From Opitutia bacterium (lineage in GTDB: Bacteria > Verrucomicrobiota > Verrucomicrobiia > Opitutales > Opitutaceae): a DNA stretch of 64,000 nucleotides. The position numbers and the translations under genes were made by a program. Location: the NCBI GenBank assembly GCA_947449835.1, contig CANFSZ010000008.1, positions 1 through 64,000 on the forward strand, read 5' to 3'. The notes beneath the pieces were generated by a model. It was not told the DNA's origin. It searched no databases and saw only the letters and a list, made by a program, of their open reading frames with translations. Of the stretch, positions 45,472 to 55,208 are shown one piece after another (positions within the stretch are counted from its first letter, which is position 1; each line of letters begins with the position of its first letter).

Positions 45472-46782
45472 GTGCTCCGCGCGCTCGCCATCGATTTTAA
45501 TTCTTACTTCGCCTCCGTCGAACAACAGGAGCGACCGGAACTCCGTGGCCAACCCATCGCCGTCGTCCCGTTGCTCACCGAATCCACCGGCGTGATCGCC
45601 CTCAGCCTCGAAGCCAAAAAACTCGGCCTAAAACGCAACGCCCGCCTCGCCGAAGCCCGCCGTCTTTGCCCCGGCCTCATCGCCGTCGAATCCCGCCCGG
45701 AGGTTTACATCGATTACCACCACCGCTTGCGCGCGGTCGTCGAAACGCTCGTGCCGGTGAAAAAAGTCCAGTCCATCGACGAGCTCGAATGCGAACTCTC
45801 CGGCGACTTCACCGTCCCCGCCCGCGCCCTCCGCCTCGCCGAGCAGATCCGCGCCCGCATCGTGCGCGACGTCGGCCCGTGGCTGCGTTGCTCGATCGGC
45901 ATCGGGCCCAACTGGTTCCTCGCCAAACTCGCCTCCGATCTCGAGAAACCCGACGGCCTGGTCCTCTTCGAAGAAACGGACATTCCCAGCAAACTGATCG
46001 CCCGCGATGTCCAACTCAGCGACTTCACCGGCATCGGCGAAAGCATGGAGCAACGCCTCCGCGCCGCCGGCATCGGCGACGTCGCCGCGCTCTACGCCGC
46101 CAGCAGCGCCCAACTCCGCGCCATCTGGGGCAGCGTCGAAGGCGCCCGTTTCCACGACTGGCTCCACGGCGGCCTCCAAGAACGCGAGGCCCCGAAGACC
46201 AGCACCCTCGGCCACAGCCAAGTCCTCCCGCCCGAGCAACGCCAACCCGCCGCCGCCCTCGCCGTCCTCCACCGCCTCCTGCAAAAAGCCGCCATGCGCC
46301 TCCGCCACGAGCACCTCTACGCCGGCGGCCTGCGCGTCTCCGTGCGCCACCGCGACGACACCGATTGGTCCGCCGATCTCCGTTTCAACGAAACCCAAGA
46401 CACGCTCCGCTTCATCGCCGCGTTAAACACCTTGTGGGCCCGTCGCCCGCGCGCGCTCGCCAGCCAAGCCCCGCTCCGCGTCAGCATTTTGTTCGATCAC
46501 CTGCTCCCGTCCACGCAACACACCGGCGACCTCTTCGAAGCCGAAAAAGAAAAAACCCGCGACAAACTCAACCTCGCGGTCGATACGCTGAACCAGACGT
46601 TCGGGAAAAACTCCGTGTATTTCGGAGGGGCGCACGGCGCCACCGGCTACACCCCGATGCGCATCGCCTTCACCCGCATCCCCAACCCCCAACTCGAAAA
46701 CATCGACGCCTCCCGCCAACGCCGCCTGAAACCCACCCCACCACCCGCCCCGCCCCCCGATTTCCCCGAAAACGAAGCCTAA
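45472..46782 (+). CDS. Y-family (DinB-like) DNA polymerase
   Basis: ALAIDFNSYFASVEQQERPELRGQPIAVVP, VQSIDELECEL, CSIGIGPNWFLAKLASDLEKPDGL, FTGIGESMEQRL; GTG start. Confidence 0.85.
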   Translation: MLRALAIDFNSYFASVEQQERPELRGQPIAVVPLLTESTGVIALSLEAKKLGLKRNARLAEARRLCPGLIAVESRPEVYIDYHHRLRAVVETLVPVKKVQSIDELECELSGDFTVPARALRLAEQIRARIVRDVGPWLRCSIGIGPNWFLAKLASDLEKPDGLVLFEETDIPSKLIARDVQLSDFTGIGESMEQRLRAAGIGDVAALYAASSAQLRAIWGSVEGARFHDWLHGGLQEREAPKTSTLGHSQVLPPEQRQPAAALAVLHRLLQKAAMRLRHEHLYAGGLRVSVRHRDDTDWSADLRFNETQDTLRFIAALNTLWARRPRALASQAPLRVSILFDHLLPSTQHTGDLFEAEKEKTRDKLNLAVDTLNQTFGKNSVYFGGAHGATGYTPMRIAFTRIPNPQLENIDASRQRRLKPTPPPAPPPDFPENEA

Positions 46783-46861
46783 GTCCAATCGGCCCAAACC
46801 CCACCCTTGACACGGTTCGAGCCGTCGGACACTTCAGTCACCCCTTAATCGCTCAAAAGTC

Positions 46862-46999
46862 ATGAAACCCACCTTCCGCCCCCATCGTTTAAAGCGCGCC
46901 CGCAAGATCGGCTATCGCGCCCGCATGGCCACCAAAGGTGGCCGTAAAGTCATTCGCGCCCGCCGCCTCAAAGGTCGTAAGCGCCTGACCGTCGTTTGA
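46862..46999 (+). CDS. rpmH: 50S ribosomal protein L34
   Basis: [45 protein letters not shown] (not in supplied ORF track because <60 aa). Confidence 0.96.
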   Translation: MKPTFRPHRLKRARKIGYRARMATKGGRKVIRARRLKGRKRLTVV

Positions 47000-47040
47000 T
47001 TCCGTGCGGTTTCGGCCGCGTCTCAACTCGCCGCGGCCCC

Positions 47041-47436
47041 ATGCGTTTTCGCCCTGAGCAGCACCTTCGCCGCCAGGATGAAATTCGTGCTGTCCGCACC
47101 GAAGGCCGCCGCGTCGATGCCCGAGCCTTCACCGTTTGGTGGCGTCCCCGGCCGACGGCCGATTCCACCGCAACCCTCGCAACACCACGCGCCTGCGTGA
47201 TCGCTTCCACGGCCGCCGTCGGCAACGCCATCCACCGCAATCGCGCCAAGCGACGCCTCCGCGAACTCTTTCGCGCTCATCAAAACCAACTCCCGCGCGA
47301 TTGCGACCTGCTCTTGATCGCCCGCGCCGCCGTTTTTCACCGGCCTTACGCGGAGTTGGAGAAACATTTCCTCCAAGCCTGCGGGCAAATCTCCGCCGCA
47401 CCGCTTGCGCCGCCTGCGCCGTCCGCCCATGCCTGA
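47041..47436 (+). CDS. rnpA: Ribonuclease P protein component
   Basis: [26 protein letters not shown]...[20 protein letters not shown]. Confidence 0.93.
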   Translation: MRFRPEQHLRRQDEIRAVRTEGRRVDARAFTVWWRPRPTADSTATLATPRACVIASTAAVGNAIHRNRAKRRLRELFRAHQNQLPRDCDLLLIARAAVFHRPYAELEKHFLQACGQISAAPLAPPAPSAHA

Positions 47437-47770
47437 GCGCCGTTCCCGTTTTATCTCACGTCTCGTCGGCTTGCCTGCGGCCGGATTGGTTGTGCTCGTG
47501 CGGCTTTATCAACGCATCCTTTCGCCCGCGCTCCCCGTTTTCCTCGGTCCCGGCTGCGGCTGCCGTTTCACCCCGACGTGCTCGCACTACGCGATCGACG
47601 CCTTGCGCGGTCATGGCACGATCATCGGCCTCTGGCTCGCCGGTCGACGCCTCTTGAAATGCACGCCGCTTCACCCCGGCGGTGAAGACCCCGTGCCCGC
47701 GCCCCGCCGCCGCCTTCGGTGCGCGACCAGGCCGCATCTCGCCCCTTCTCTTTCCGGCCCCCTTTCCTAA
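47429..47770 (+). CDS. yidD: Membrane protein insertion efficiency factor YidD
   Basis: [41 protein letters not shown]...[12 protein letters not shown]. Confidence 0.95.
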   Translation: MPERRSRFISRLVGLPAAGLVVLVRLYQRILSPALPVFLGPGCGCRFTPTCSHYAIDALRGHGTIIGLWLAGRRLLKCTPLHPGGEDPVPAPRRRLRCATRPHLAPSLSGPLS

Positions 47771-49573
47771 ATGGACAAAAAAAATCTGATCCTCGGCATC
47801 GCTCTCATCTGCGGCGCCTTCGCCAGCCTCTACGTCGGCCAAAAAATCGCTCCGCAACCGCCCGCGCCGCCCGCTGCCGTGCGCGAAGCTATGGCGCAAC
47901 AAGCCGCACAAACCGCCGCCGCTGGCACCACCGCGCAACCGCCCGCCCTCGGCGCCGGTGGCCCCCAGGCTAATTTCGCCGCCGCCACCGGCGACAACGC
48001 CCAAGCCCAGGTCACCACGCTCGAAAACGATTTCATCCGCGTGCGCTTCACGGATTTCGGCGGCGCCATCCGCGACATCGCGCTCAAGCAATACCCCGCC
48101 GCCCAAGGCCGGCCCGATCCGTTCATCTTCAACGAGCTCCACGCCGACCCGATGCTGGCGCTCACAGAATTCCCCGGTCTGGACCGCGGCACCCGCTACG
48201 CCTTGGTCAGCAGCAGCAGCACGGAGATTGTTTTCCGCGCCGTCCTCGACGGCCGCCTCGAAGTCACTCGCCGCTACGTGCTCGCTCTTTCCGTTGACCC
48301 GAAAGTCGGCACCGATCCTTACCAAGTCCGCCACGAGACGACCTTCCGCAATCTCACCGACAAGACCGCCGTCCCGCTCCGCATCGCCCTCGCCCTCGGC
48401 ACCGCCGCTCCGGTCAACGCCCTCGATTACGGTCTTCAGCTCAAAACCGGTTTTCACACCCCCGACACCCAGAAATTCATCGCTCGCTCCGAACTCGAGG
48501 GCGGCGGTTTCTTGGCTAACTTCGGCATCGGCTCCAGCCAACCGCTCTCGAGCGTGACTAGCCCCGGCCCCATTCTTTGGGCTTCCGTGAAGAACCAATT
48601 CTTCACCAGCATCCTCACGCCCGACGCCCCCGCCACCAGCCTCGTTACCCGTCGCGTCAAGCTCCTCACCGCGCTCCCCGACGCCGACCGCAACGCCTAC
48701 GGTATCGCCGGCGCCGCCCAGTTCGAACTCCCCGCGCTCGCCGCCGGCGCCAGCGCCAAGCTCGGCTCCAACTTCTACGTCGGCCCCAAAGAATACAAAC
48801 GCCTCGCCAACGGCGACGTCTTCAAAGCCGACCAAGACAAGGTCATGGACTACGGCTTTTTCGGCTGGGCCTCCAAACTCTTGATCACGCTCATGACGTG
48901 GATGCACAGCTGGGCGGGCAATTGGGGCCTCGCCATCATGCTCACGACGCTCGCGCTCAAACTCGCGTTCATCCCGCTCACGCTCGCCTCGACCAAATCC
49001 ATGAAGCGCATGGCCAAGCTCCAACCCGAGCTCGCCGCCATCAAAGAAAAATTCAAAGACAACCCCCAGAAGCAGCAGCAAGCCACGATGCAGCTCTTTA
49101 AAGATCGCAAAGTGAACCCCGTCAGCGGCTGTCTCCCGCAACTGCTCACGATCCCGTTCTTCATGGGTTTTTACTCGATGCTCTCCAGCACGGCGGAGCT
49201 GCGTTACGCGCCGTTTCTGTGGGCCCACGATCTCGCCTCGCCCGACACACTCCTCCATCTCGGCCCGATTCCGCTCAACGTCCTCCCGCTGCTGCTCGGC
49301 GTCACCATGATCTTCCAGATGAAGCTCACGCCCACCTCGCCCACTATGGACGCGACGCAGGCCACGATGATGAAGTTCATGCCGATCATCTTCACGTTCT
49401 TCTGCTACAGCCTGCCTTCGGCCCTTTCGCTCTACTCGACGACCAACGGTCTGTTCACCATCGCGCAGCAGCTCCTCATCAATCGCATGAAGGACGAAGA
49501 TGAAGCGCCCGCGACCCCAGCCGTCGCTCCCGGCGGCAAGCCCGTGAAAAACGTCACGCCCAAGAAAAAATAA
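47771..49573 (+). CDS. yidC: Membrane protein insertase YidC
   Basis: MDKKNLILGIALICGAFASLYVGQ...WASKLLITLMTWMHSWAGNWGLAIMLTTLALKLAFIPLTLASTKSMKRMAKLQPE. Confidence 0.96.
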   Translation: MDKKNLILGIALICGAFASLYVGQKIAPQPPAPPAAVREAMAQQAAQTAAAGTTAQPPALGAGGPQANFAAATGDNAQAQVTTLENDFIRVRFTDFGGAIRDIALKQYPAAQGRPDPFIFNELHADPMLALTEFPGLDRGTRYALVSSSSTEIVFRAVLDGRLEVTRRYVLALSVDPKVGTDPYQVRHETTFRNLTDKTAVPLRIALALGTAAPVNALDYGLQLKTGFHTPDTQKFIARSELEGGGFLANFGIGSSQPLSSVTSPGPILWASVKNQFFTSILTPDAPATSLVTRRVKLLTALPDADRNAYGIAGAAQFELPALAAGASAKLGSNFYVGPKEYKRLANGDVFKADQDKVMDYGFFGWASKLLITLMTWMHSWAGNWGLAIMLTTLALKLAFIPLTLASTKSMKRMAKLQPELAAIKEKFKDNPQKQQQATMQLFKDRKVNPVSGCLPQLLTIPFFMGFYSMLSSTAELRYAPFLWAHDLASPDTLLHLGPIPLNVLPLLLGVTMIFQMKLTPTSPTMDATQATMMKFMPIIFTFFCYSLPSALSLYSTTNGLFTIAQQLLINRMKDEDEAPATPAVAPGGKPVKNVTPKKK

Positions 49574-49579
49574 GCTCCC

Positions 49580-50305
49580 ATGGCCGGCCATAACAAGTGG
49601 TCCAAAGTTAAGCGCCTGAAAGCCGTCACCGACGGCCGCCGCAGCAAAGTTTTTTCCAGCCTCTCTCGCGAGATCACCCTCGCCGCCAAAACCGGCGGCG
49701 GTGATCCCGACGGCAACGCGCGCCTCCGCACGCTCCTCCTCAAGGCCCGCGAGGCCAACATGCCCGCCGAAAACCTCGATCGCGCCATCAAGAAAGGCAC
49801 CGGCGAACTCCCCGGCATCGTCTACGAACAAATGACCTACGAGGCCTACGGCCCGGGCGGCGTCGCCTTCGTCGTCCAAGTCACCACCGACAACAAAACC
49901 CGCGCCGCCAAAGACCTCCGCGCGATTTTCTCCCGCCACGGCGGCAACCTCGCCGCCTCTGGGGCCGTGATGTTTCAATTCCTCCACGCCGGCCAATTTC
50001 TGATCGCTCGCGAAGCCGTCACCGAAGACGCCCTCACCGAACTCGCCCTGGAAGCCGGCGCCGACGACATCATCGCCACCGCCGAAGGCTACGAACTGCG
50101 TTGCGCCTTGCACGCCTTCGACCGCATCGCGCACACCCTCGACGATCGGAAAATCAAACCCGTCAGCGCCGAGCTCGCCTACATCCCCACCACTACGGTC
50201 GCCACCCCCACCGGCCACCTCGCCACCGATCTCGCCGAGCTCCACGAATCCTTGGACGCCCTCGACGACGTCCAACACGTCTTCTCCAACGAAGACGCCC
50301 CCTGA
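49580..50305 (+). CDS. YebC/PmpR family transcriptional/translational regulator
   Basis: MAGHNKWSKVKRLKAVTDGRRSKVFSSLSREITLAAKTGGGDPDGNARLR. Confidence 0.95.
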   Translation: MAGHNKWSKVKRLKAVTDGRRSKVFSSLSREITLAAKTGGGDPDGNARLRTLLLKAREANMPAENLDRAIKKGTGELPGIVYEQMTYEAYGPGGVAFVVQVTTDNKTRAAKDLRAIFSRHGGNLAASGAVMFQFLHAGQFLIAREAVTEDALTELALEAGADDIIATAEGYELRCALHAFDRIAHTLDDRKIKPVSAELAYIPTTTVATPTGHLATDLAELHESLDALDDVQHVFSNEDAP

Positions 50306-50385
50306 TTCGCCGCGCGCTCTCTTCGCGTCATATCACCTCCGCGCCCTTGCCTCGCCCCGCCGTTGCGCCTCAGCTTCCACCACGC

Positions 50386-51618
50386 ATGACCGACGAAACC
50401 CAGGCCCCCGCCGCCCCCGCGTCCACGCCGCCCTACCTCGCGGCCGACGACGTCGGACTCGTCGCGCCCCAAGATTTTGTGTGCCCGCGCGCCTTCACGT
50501 TTAAGAACGGCCAAGAACTCATCGGTCTCACACTCCGCTACGAAACCTACGGCACGCTCAACGCCACCCGCGACAACGCCATCCTCATCTGTCACGCCCT
50601 CAGCGGTAACCATCACGCCGCCGGCTGGCACACGCCCGCCGACAAAAAACCCGGCTGGTGGAACAACCTCATCGGCCCCGGCAAAGCTGTCGATACGCGC
50701 CGCTTCTTCGTCATCTGCGCCAACGTCCCCGGCGGTTGCTCCGGCTCCACGGGTCCATCCTCGCTCAACCCCGCCACCGGCGAAGCCTACGGCCTACGTT
50801 TCCCCGCGCTCACCATCGTAGACATGGTGCGCGCGCAGAAACTTCTCCTCGACCATCTCGGCGTCGCCGAGCTTCACACCGTCATCGGCGGTTCGATGGG
50901 CGGCATGACCGCGATGCTCTTCGCAATCGAGTTTCCCCGCTTCACCCGTCGCCTCCTCGCCATGGCTACCACCGCGCGCGAGGGCGCTCAAGCCATCGCC
51001 TTCAACGAGGTCGGCCGGCAAGCGATCATGCAAGACCCCGCGTGGCTCAACGGCGATTACGCGCGCGACGGCGGCCCCCGCGTCGGCCTCGCCATCGCCC
51101 GCATGATGGCGCACATCACCTACCTCTCCGACGCGTCAATGGACCGCAAATTCGGCCGGCGCACGATTCAGTCTCGCGAACAAAGCCCAGAACTCCGCGC
51201 CGAGCTCGCGCAACAACCCGCCACCGCCGACTTCAACCTCCAGTTCGAAGTCGAGAGCTACCTGCGCCACCAAGGCCAGACGTTTATTAATCGTTTCGAC
51301 GCCAACTCGTACCTCTACATCACGCGCGCGCTCGACCAATTCGATCTCGATCACGCGTACGGCTCGCTCGAAAACGCCTTCGCTCCCGTCCTCGCGGAAT
51401 CGCTCATCGTCGGCTTCACCAGCGACTGGCTCTTCCCTCCCGAGCAAAACCGCCAGATCGCACAAGCCCTCCTGCGAGCCAGCAAACGCGCCAGCTACGC
51501 AGAACTCGCCACCGATCTCGGCCACGATTCTTTTTTACTCGAGAGCGAAGAACTCTACGCGCTCATCCGCGGTTTCCTCGAGCGCGTGCCCGCCCCAACC
51601 CTCGACTTCGCGATCTAG
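50386..51618 (+). CDS. metX: Homoserine O-acetyltransferase
   Basis: RYETYGTLNATRDNAILICHALSGNHHAAG...GPSSLNP...VIGGSMGGMTAMLFAIEFP. Confidence 0.94.
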   Translation: MTDETQAPAAPASTPPYLAADDVGLVAPQDFVCPRAFTFKNGQELIGLTLRYETYGTLNATRDNAILICHALSGNHHAAGWHTPADKKPGWWNNLIGPGKAVDTRRFFVICANVPGGCSGSTGPSSLNPATGEAYGLRFPALTIVDMVRAQKLLLDHLGVAELHTVIGGSMGGMTAMLFAIEFPRFTRRLLAMATTAREGAQAIAFNEVGRQAIMQDPAWLNGDYARDGGPRVGLAIARMMAHITYLSDASMDRKFGRRTIQSREQSPELRAELAQQPATADFNLQFEVESYLRHQGQTFINRFDANSYLYITRALDQFDLDHAYGSLENAFAPVLAESLIVGFTSDWLFPPEQNRQIAQALLRASKRASYAELATDLGHDSFLLESEELYALIRGFLERVPAPTLDFAI

Positions 51619-51620
51619 CC

Positions 51621-52226
51621 ATGACCCAGCCCGTCGAAAAACGCACCGTAGACATGCAGATCATCGGAGACTGGGTCGAGCCGCACACGCGCGTCCTCGA
51701 CCTCGGCTGCGGCCGCGGCGAACTCCTCGATTACCTCGTCCAGACGAAACACGTTTCCGCCCTCGGCGTGGACCTCGATTTCGCGAAAATCACGGCCTGC
51801 GTCCACCGCGGCGTTTCCGCTTATCAAGGCGACATGATAGCCTGCATGGCGTCCTTTCCCGCGCGTCACTTTGACCGCGTCATTTGCTCGCGCACCGTGC
51901 AAGAACTCCACGCCCCCGCCACCGTCATCGCCGAAGCCCTACGCGTCGCCCGCTCGGTCACCGTCGGTTTCGTCAACCACGGCTTCTGGAAAAATCGCCT
52001 CGATCTGCTCGTGCGCGGTCGCAAAGCCCGCAACGCTGTTTACACCACCGCTTGGGCCGAAAGCCGCCCCGCCAATCCTGTTTCCGTCGCCGACTTCGAA
52101 GATTTTTGTACCGCCGAGGGCATCCGCATCACGCGCCGCGCCCACTTGTTGGGCGACTGGAAAACACCGTGCCCCGCTCTGCCCAATTTGCTCGCCGGCT
52201 ACGCCCTCTACGATCTCACGCGCTGA
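51621..52226 (+). CDS. metW: Methionine biosynthesis protein MetW
   Basis: RVLDLGCGRGELLDYLVQTKHVSALGVDLDFAKITACVHRGVSAYQGDM; directly follows metX. Confidence 0.92.
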   Translation: MTQPVEKRTVDMQIIGDWVEPHTRVLDLGCGRGELLDYLVQTKHVSALGVDLDFAKITACVHRGVSAYQGDMIACMASFPARHFDRVICSRTVQELHAPATVIAEALRVARSVTVGFVNHGFWKNRLDLLVRGRKARNAVYTTAWAESRPANPVSVADFEDFCTAEGIRITRRAHLLGDWKTPCPALPNLLAGYALYDLTR

Positions 52227-52236
52227 GCGTTCGCCG

Positions 52237-52761
52237 ATGCCCACCAGTCTGCGCCTCTTGTTTCTGACGTCGCTCTTCGGCACCGCCGCCTGCACCGCCG
52301 CGCACGTCCTCACCTTCGTCGACATCGCATTTTATCCGATCCTGATTTTCGTGCCGTTGCTGTTTCTCGTCTGGCCGCTCGTGCTCTGGCAACTGCGTCG
52401 CATTCCGCGCAAAAACATTTTCTCCGAAATTTTTGGCCCGATTCCCAATGCCCTTAAACTCGGCGCCGCGCTCCTGCTGGCCTACGTTTTTATTAATTTT
52501 TTCCTCTGCCTGCGGCTCAACGAAGGCGGCGAACCCGCCCGCCTCGCTGAAAATAAATTCGCCCTTAAGACGTCCGAAAAAATCATCCGCGAGCTGACGC
52601 CCGAGGGGTTTCGCCACGCGCAAGCCATCCAAGTCCGCCTGCTCACGGGTCACCTGTTGGTCTTCTTCGCCCTCGCCGCCTGCGCCACGCATATCTGCTG
52701 GCTCAAAACCGGCCCCGCGATGGCAGACGCAAAAATCGCCCCATCGGAAGACGCCCGTTAA
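52237..52761 (+). CDS. Hypothetical membrane protein
   Basis: Four hydrophobic segments; follows metW closely. Confidence 0.6.
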   Translation: MPTSLRLLFLTSLFGTAACTAAHVLTFVDIAFYPILIFVPLLFLVWPLVLWQLRRIPRKNIFSEIFGPIPNALKLGAALLLAYVFINFFLCLRLNEGGEPARLAENKFALKTSEKIIRELTPEGFRHAQAIQVRLLTGHLLVFFALAACATHICWLKTGPAMADAKIAPSEDAR

Positions 52762-52790
52762 TGTCAGGCCAGAGCACTAAGCCGAGCGGT

Positions 52791-55208
52791 TCAAGGCGAG
52801 GCATTCCCCGTCAGAACCTTCATAATCTGGCCGGTGAAAACCTCACTCATGGATGCTTGAACCGCATTATGTCCAATAAAAATCTGCGTGGCGTTCGCTG
52901 GATAAAACTCTTGGTCACTTTCCAAAAGTGTACGCCCATCTAGTTTCACCCATAATTTTTTTCGGCCCATGACCCCAGAAGAACCTAGAACTGTCGGGAA
53001 ATTCAAAGAATCCATGTGCACCTCAATCTCATGATCGCGCATGTCGTCGGGCACGAATGACGGCGACACGGGGCCGCCATAGCCCCAGTGATCAAGCCCA
53101 AGCACGGCGCTCTTCTCGTCTAAATACCGCACAAAAAGCGCGTCGGCGCGGCCGGCCTCACCGGTCTGGATCAACGGCTCGATCGTACCCGGAGCGCGCG
53201 GGGGCCCGAAACGCAGCCGCAAAATTACCCCGCCCTCGCCTTTAGGGATTTGGTGGTGCGTCGGCTGATCAAGGGTGCGACGTGCGAGTATTTGACCAGA
53301 AAACCGAGCCCCAAAATTTGTTATCCCCGGCGTCTCACCGATGTAGCGCGTAGCGGGTGACGCATCATAAGTTTTTTGCTGTTTAGCGATAATTTCCTGC
53401 CCATCCCACTCCACCTTTACCTGCTGCCGCAGGAATACATCCGCGACAGACCGTAGCTGCTCATACCGAGGATGTGTAACTGGAGGAAACAGGGAACCCA
53501 TCGAGATCACGACCGTATGCTCCTGACTATAATCTACCGGGATCGCCGCCGACACCGGACCGCCACGACCTGTGTGCTCCATTCCGATCACGATATGCCC
53601 CTCATCTCTGTAATGAATCCAGATATAATCTGCGTTTGCGCCATATCCCGTCATCAGCAACGGCTCCGTCCGAGCTTGGGTGAATTGCGGTAATTTCAAC
53701 CTCAACTCCAACGGTCCATCGCGCCGTCCTCTAAAATCCTCCCACCAAGCCACCGGTACATTAAAAAAACAGGCCAACCTCCGATAGCCCGCCTCATCGC
53801 GCAGCTGCAATAAATTGAGGTGCTCGCAACTAGCGAAAAAATTTACCGCTGCCGAAAATAATAATGCCCCCCACCAAACCGACCGAACCGGCCAACGCCA
53901 CCACGCCGTCCACCCTGCGAACCCATACTCCAAAATCAAAATACCCCATCCCGCCAACAAGATCCAAGCGGGCAAAAAATCCACAAAATACCGATTCGTC
54001 GCGCCACCGAAAAAACACACGGTCAGCCCGCATATTACCGCGACCAACCCCACCGCCCATAACCATGCGCGCCCGTTCGGGCGAGCTGTGTCACCCCGCA
54101 AGGCGACCAAGCAAGCCAACGCACACCAGACCACCGGCAGATTCGTCAACAAACCAAACACACTCTCAACCCCGAGTTGTCCCGCTGGTGCCGGCGGCAC
54201 CCGAATCCCGATAAAAAAAGGAAAATACCAACTCCACTGCCCTGGCTCCCACAGGTAGAGCCGGACATGATACCAAAAATAACCGACCCCGAAAAACGTC
54301 TGCTTCGTATTATCAACCCCCGCCAGTTGGTATTTTTGGCCGAATTCCAAAACGCTTCCGAAGCGCACCCAATTATAAAACATCAGCGCGAACCCGATCA
54401 TTGTGATCGGCGCCACCACCGCCACCAGCAAGCGCGCGGCCTCGCGCCGCCCAGCCCCAAACCGCCGCCACTGCACCCCTACAGGCACCAACAACATCGC
54501 CGCACCCAACAACACCGGTGGCCGCGCCGCCACCGCCAGACCATAAGCTAGACTCGCTAACACCGCCCAACCCACTCGCCTGCGACTCGCATGCAACACC
54601 TGCCACACCGCCGCCAGCGCCAACATCACAAAAAATGACGCACATGCGATCGGAACCTCCCACACATCTGGGCGGCGCAACATGATCGGCATCGCGTTCG
54701 CCAGTCCGAGTCCCGCCACTAAAGCCCCCAGGACCACAACCCCCATTTGGGGAAAATACCGCCGCCGTGCCGCCGCCAACAAAACAACCGTCACCAAAAA
54801 ACTTCCGGCACAAAAAATCGCCACGGTCTCACTATGCCACAAATATTCCCCGCTTAGAATTTTGTAGGGCAACAGCAACACCAGCGCCGGCGTTGCCCCA
54901 AAGTAGATGTAGTATCGCCCTTGGAAATACGTCGCATCATGCAACCGATAGGAATGGTTCTGCGCGGGGTCGTACGGATTAGCCAAGCGAGCCATTTCCA
55001 CCGGCGGCTCTTTTTTCAAATAAAGATGCCCATCGCAAAACCCATCGACCAACAGGTTGTAGTAAGCCTCACGCGCAGTGGGATTACCCAACTGCGAGAC
55101 TGCCGGCCTCGCGATCCAGAAATAAACCCAGACCACGATAGCACTCGCCGCGCAGAGCACCGCTCGACTCAACCAATTATACCACGCAGGAAACGACAAC
55201 GACATCAA
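52791..55208 (-). CDS. Multi-TM protein, glycosyltransferase-39/PMT-like, with duplicated C-terminal soluble domain
   Basis: N-terminal ~480 aa multi-TM with conserved polar loops; C-terminal ~300 aa contains two homologous repeats (see findings). Confidence 0.7.
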   Translation of the reverse strand: MMSLSFPAWYNWLSRAVLCAASAIVVWVYFWIARPAVSQLGNPTAREAYYNLLVDGFCDGHLYLKKEPPVEMARLANPYDPAQNHSYRLHDATYFQGRYYIYFGATPALVLLLPYKILSGEYLWHSETVAIFCAGSFLVTVVLLAAARRRYFPQMGVVVLGALVAGLGLANAMPIMLRRPDVWEVPIACASFFVMLALAAVWQVLHASRRRVGWAVLASLAYGLAVAARPPVLLGAAMLLVPVGVQWRRFGAGRREAARLLVAVVAPITMIGFALMFYNWVRFGSVLEFGQKYQLAGVDNTKQTFFGVGYFWYHVRLYLWEPGQWSWYFPFFIGIRVPPAPAGQLGVESVFGLLTNLPVVWCALACLVALRGDTARPNGRAWLWAVGLVAVICGLTVCFFGGATNRYFVDFLPAWILLAGWGILILEYGFAGWTAWWRWPVRSVWWGALLFSAAVNFFASCEHLNLLQLRDEAGYRRLACFFNVPVAWWEDFRGRRDGPLELRLKLPQFTQARTEPLLMTGYGANADYIWIHYRDEGHIVIGMEHTGRGGPVSAAIPVDYSQEHTVVISMGSLFPPVTHPRYEQLRSVADVFLRQQVKVEWDGQEIIAKQQKTYDASPATRYIGETPGITNFGARFSGQILARRTLDQPTHHQIPKGEGGVILRLRFGPPRAPGTIEPLIQTGEAGRADALFVRYLDEKSAVLGLDHWGYGGPVSPSFVPDDMRDHEIEVHMDSLNFPTVLGSSGVMGRKKLWVKLDGRTLLESDQEFYPANATQIFIGHNAVQASMSEVFTGQIMKVLTGNASP

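Noticed and set aside
46807-46861. TTGACA box upstream of rpmH as a promoter
   Set aside because: No acceptable -10 hexamer at 16-18 bp spacing; not supportable without TSS data.
47456-50278. 940-aa minus-strand ORF across yidD-yidC-yebC
   Set aside because: Spans several convincing plus-strand genes; antisense compositional artefact.
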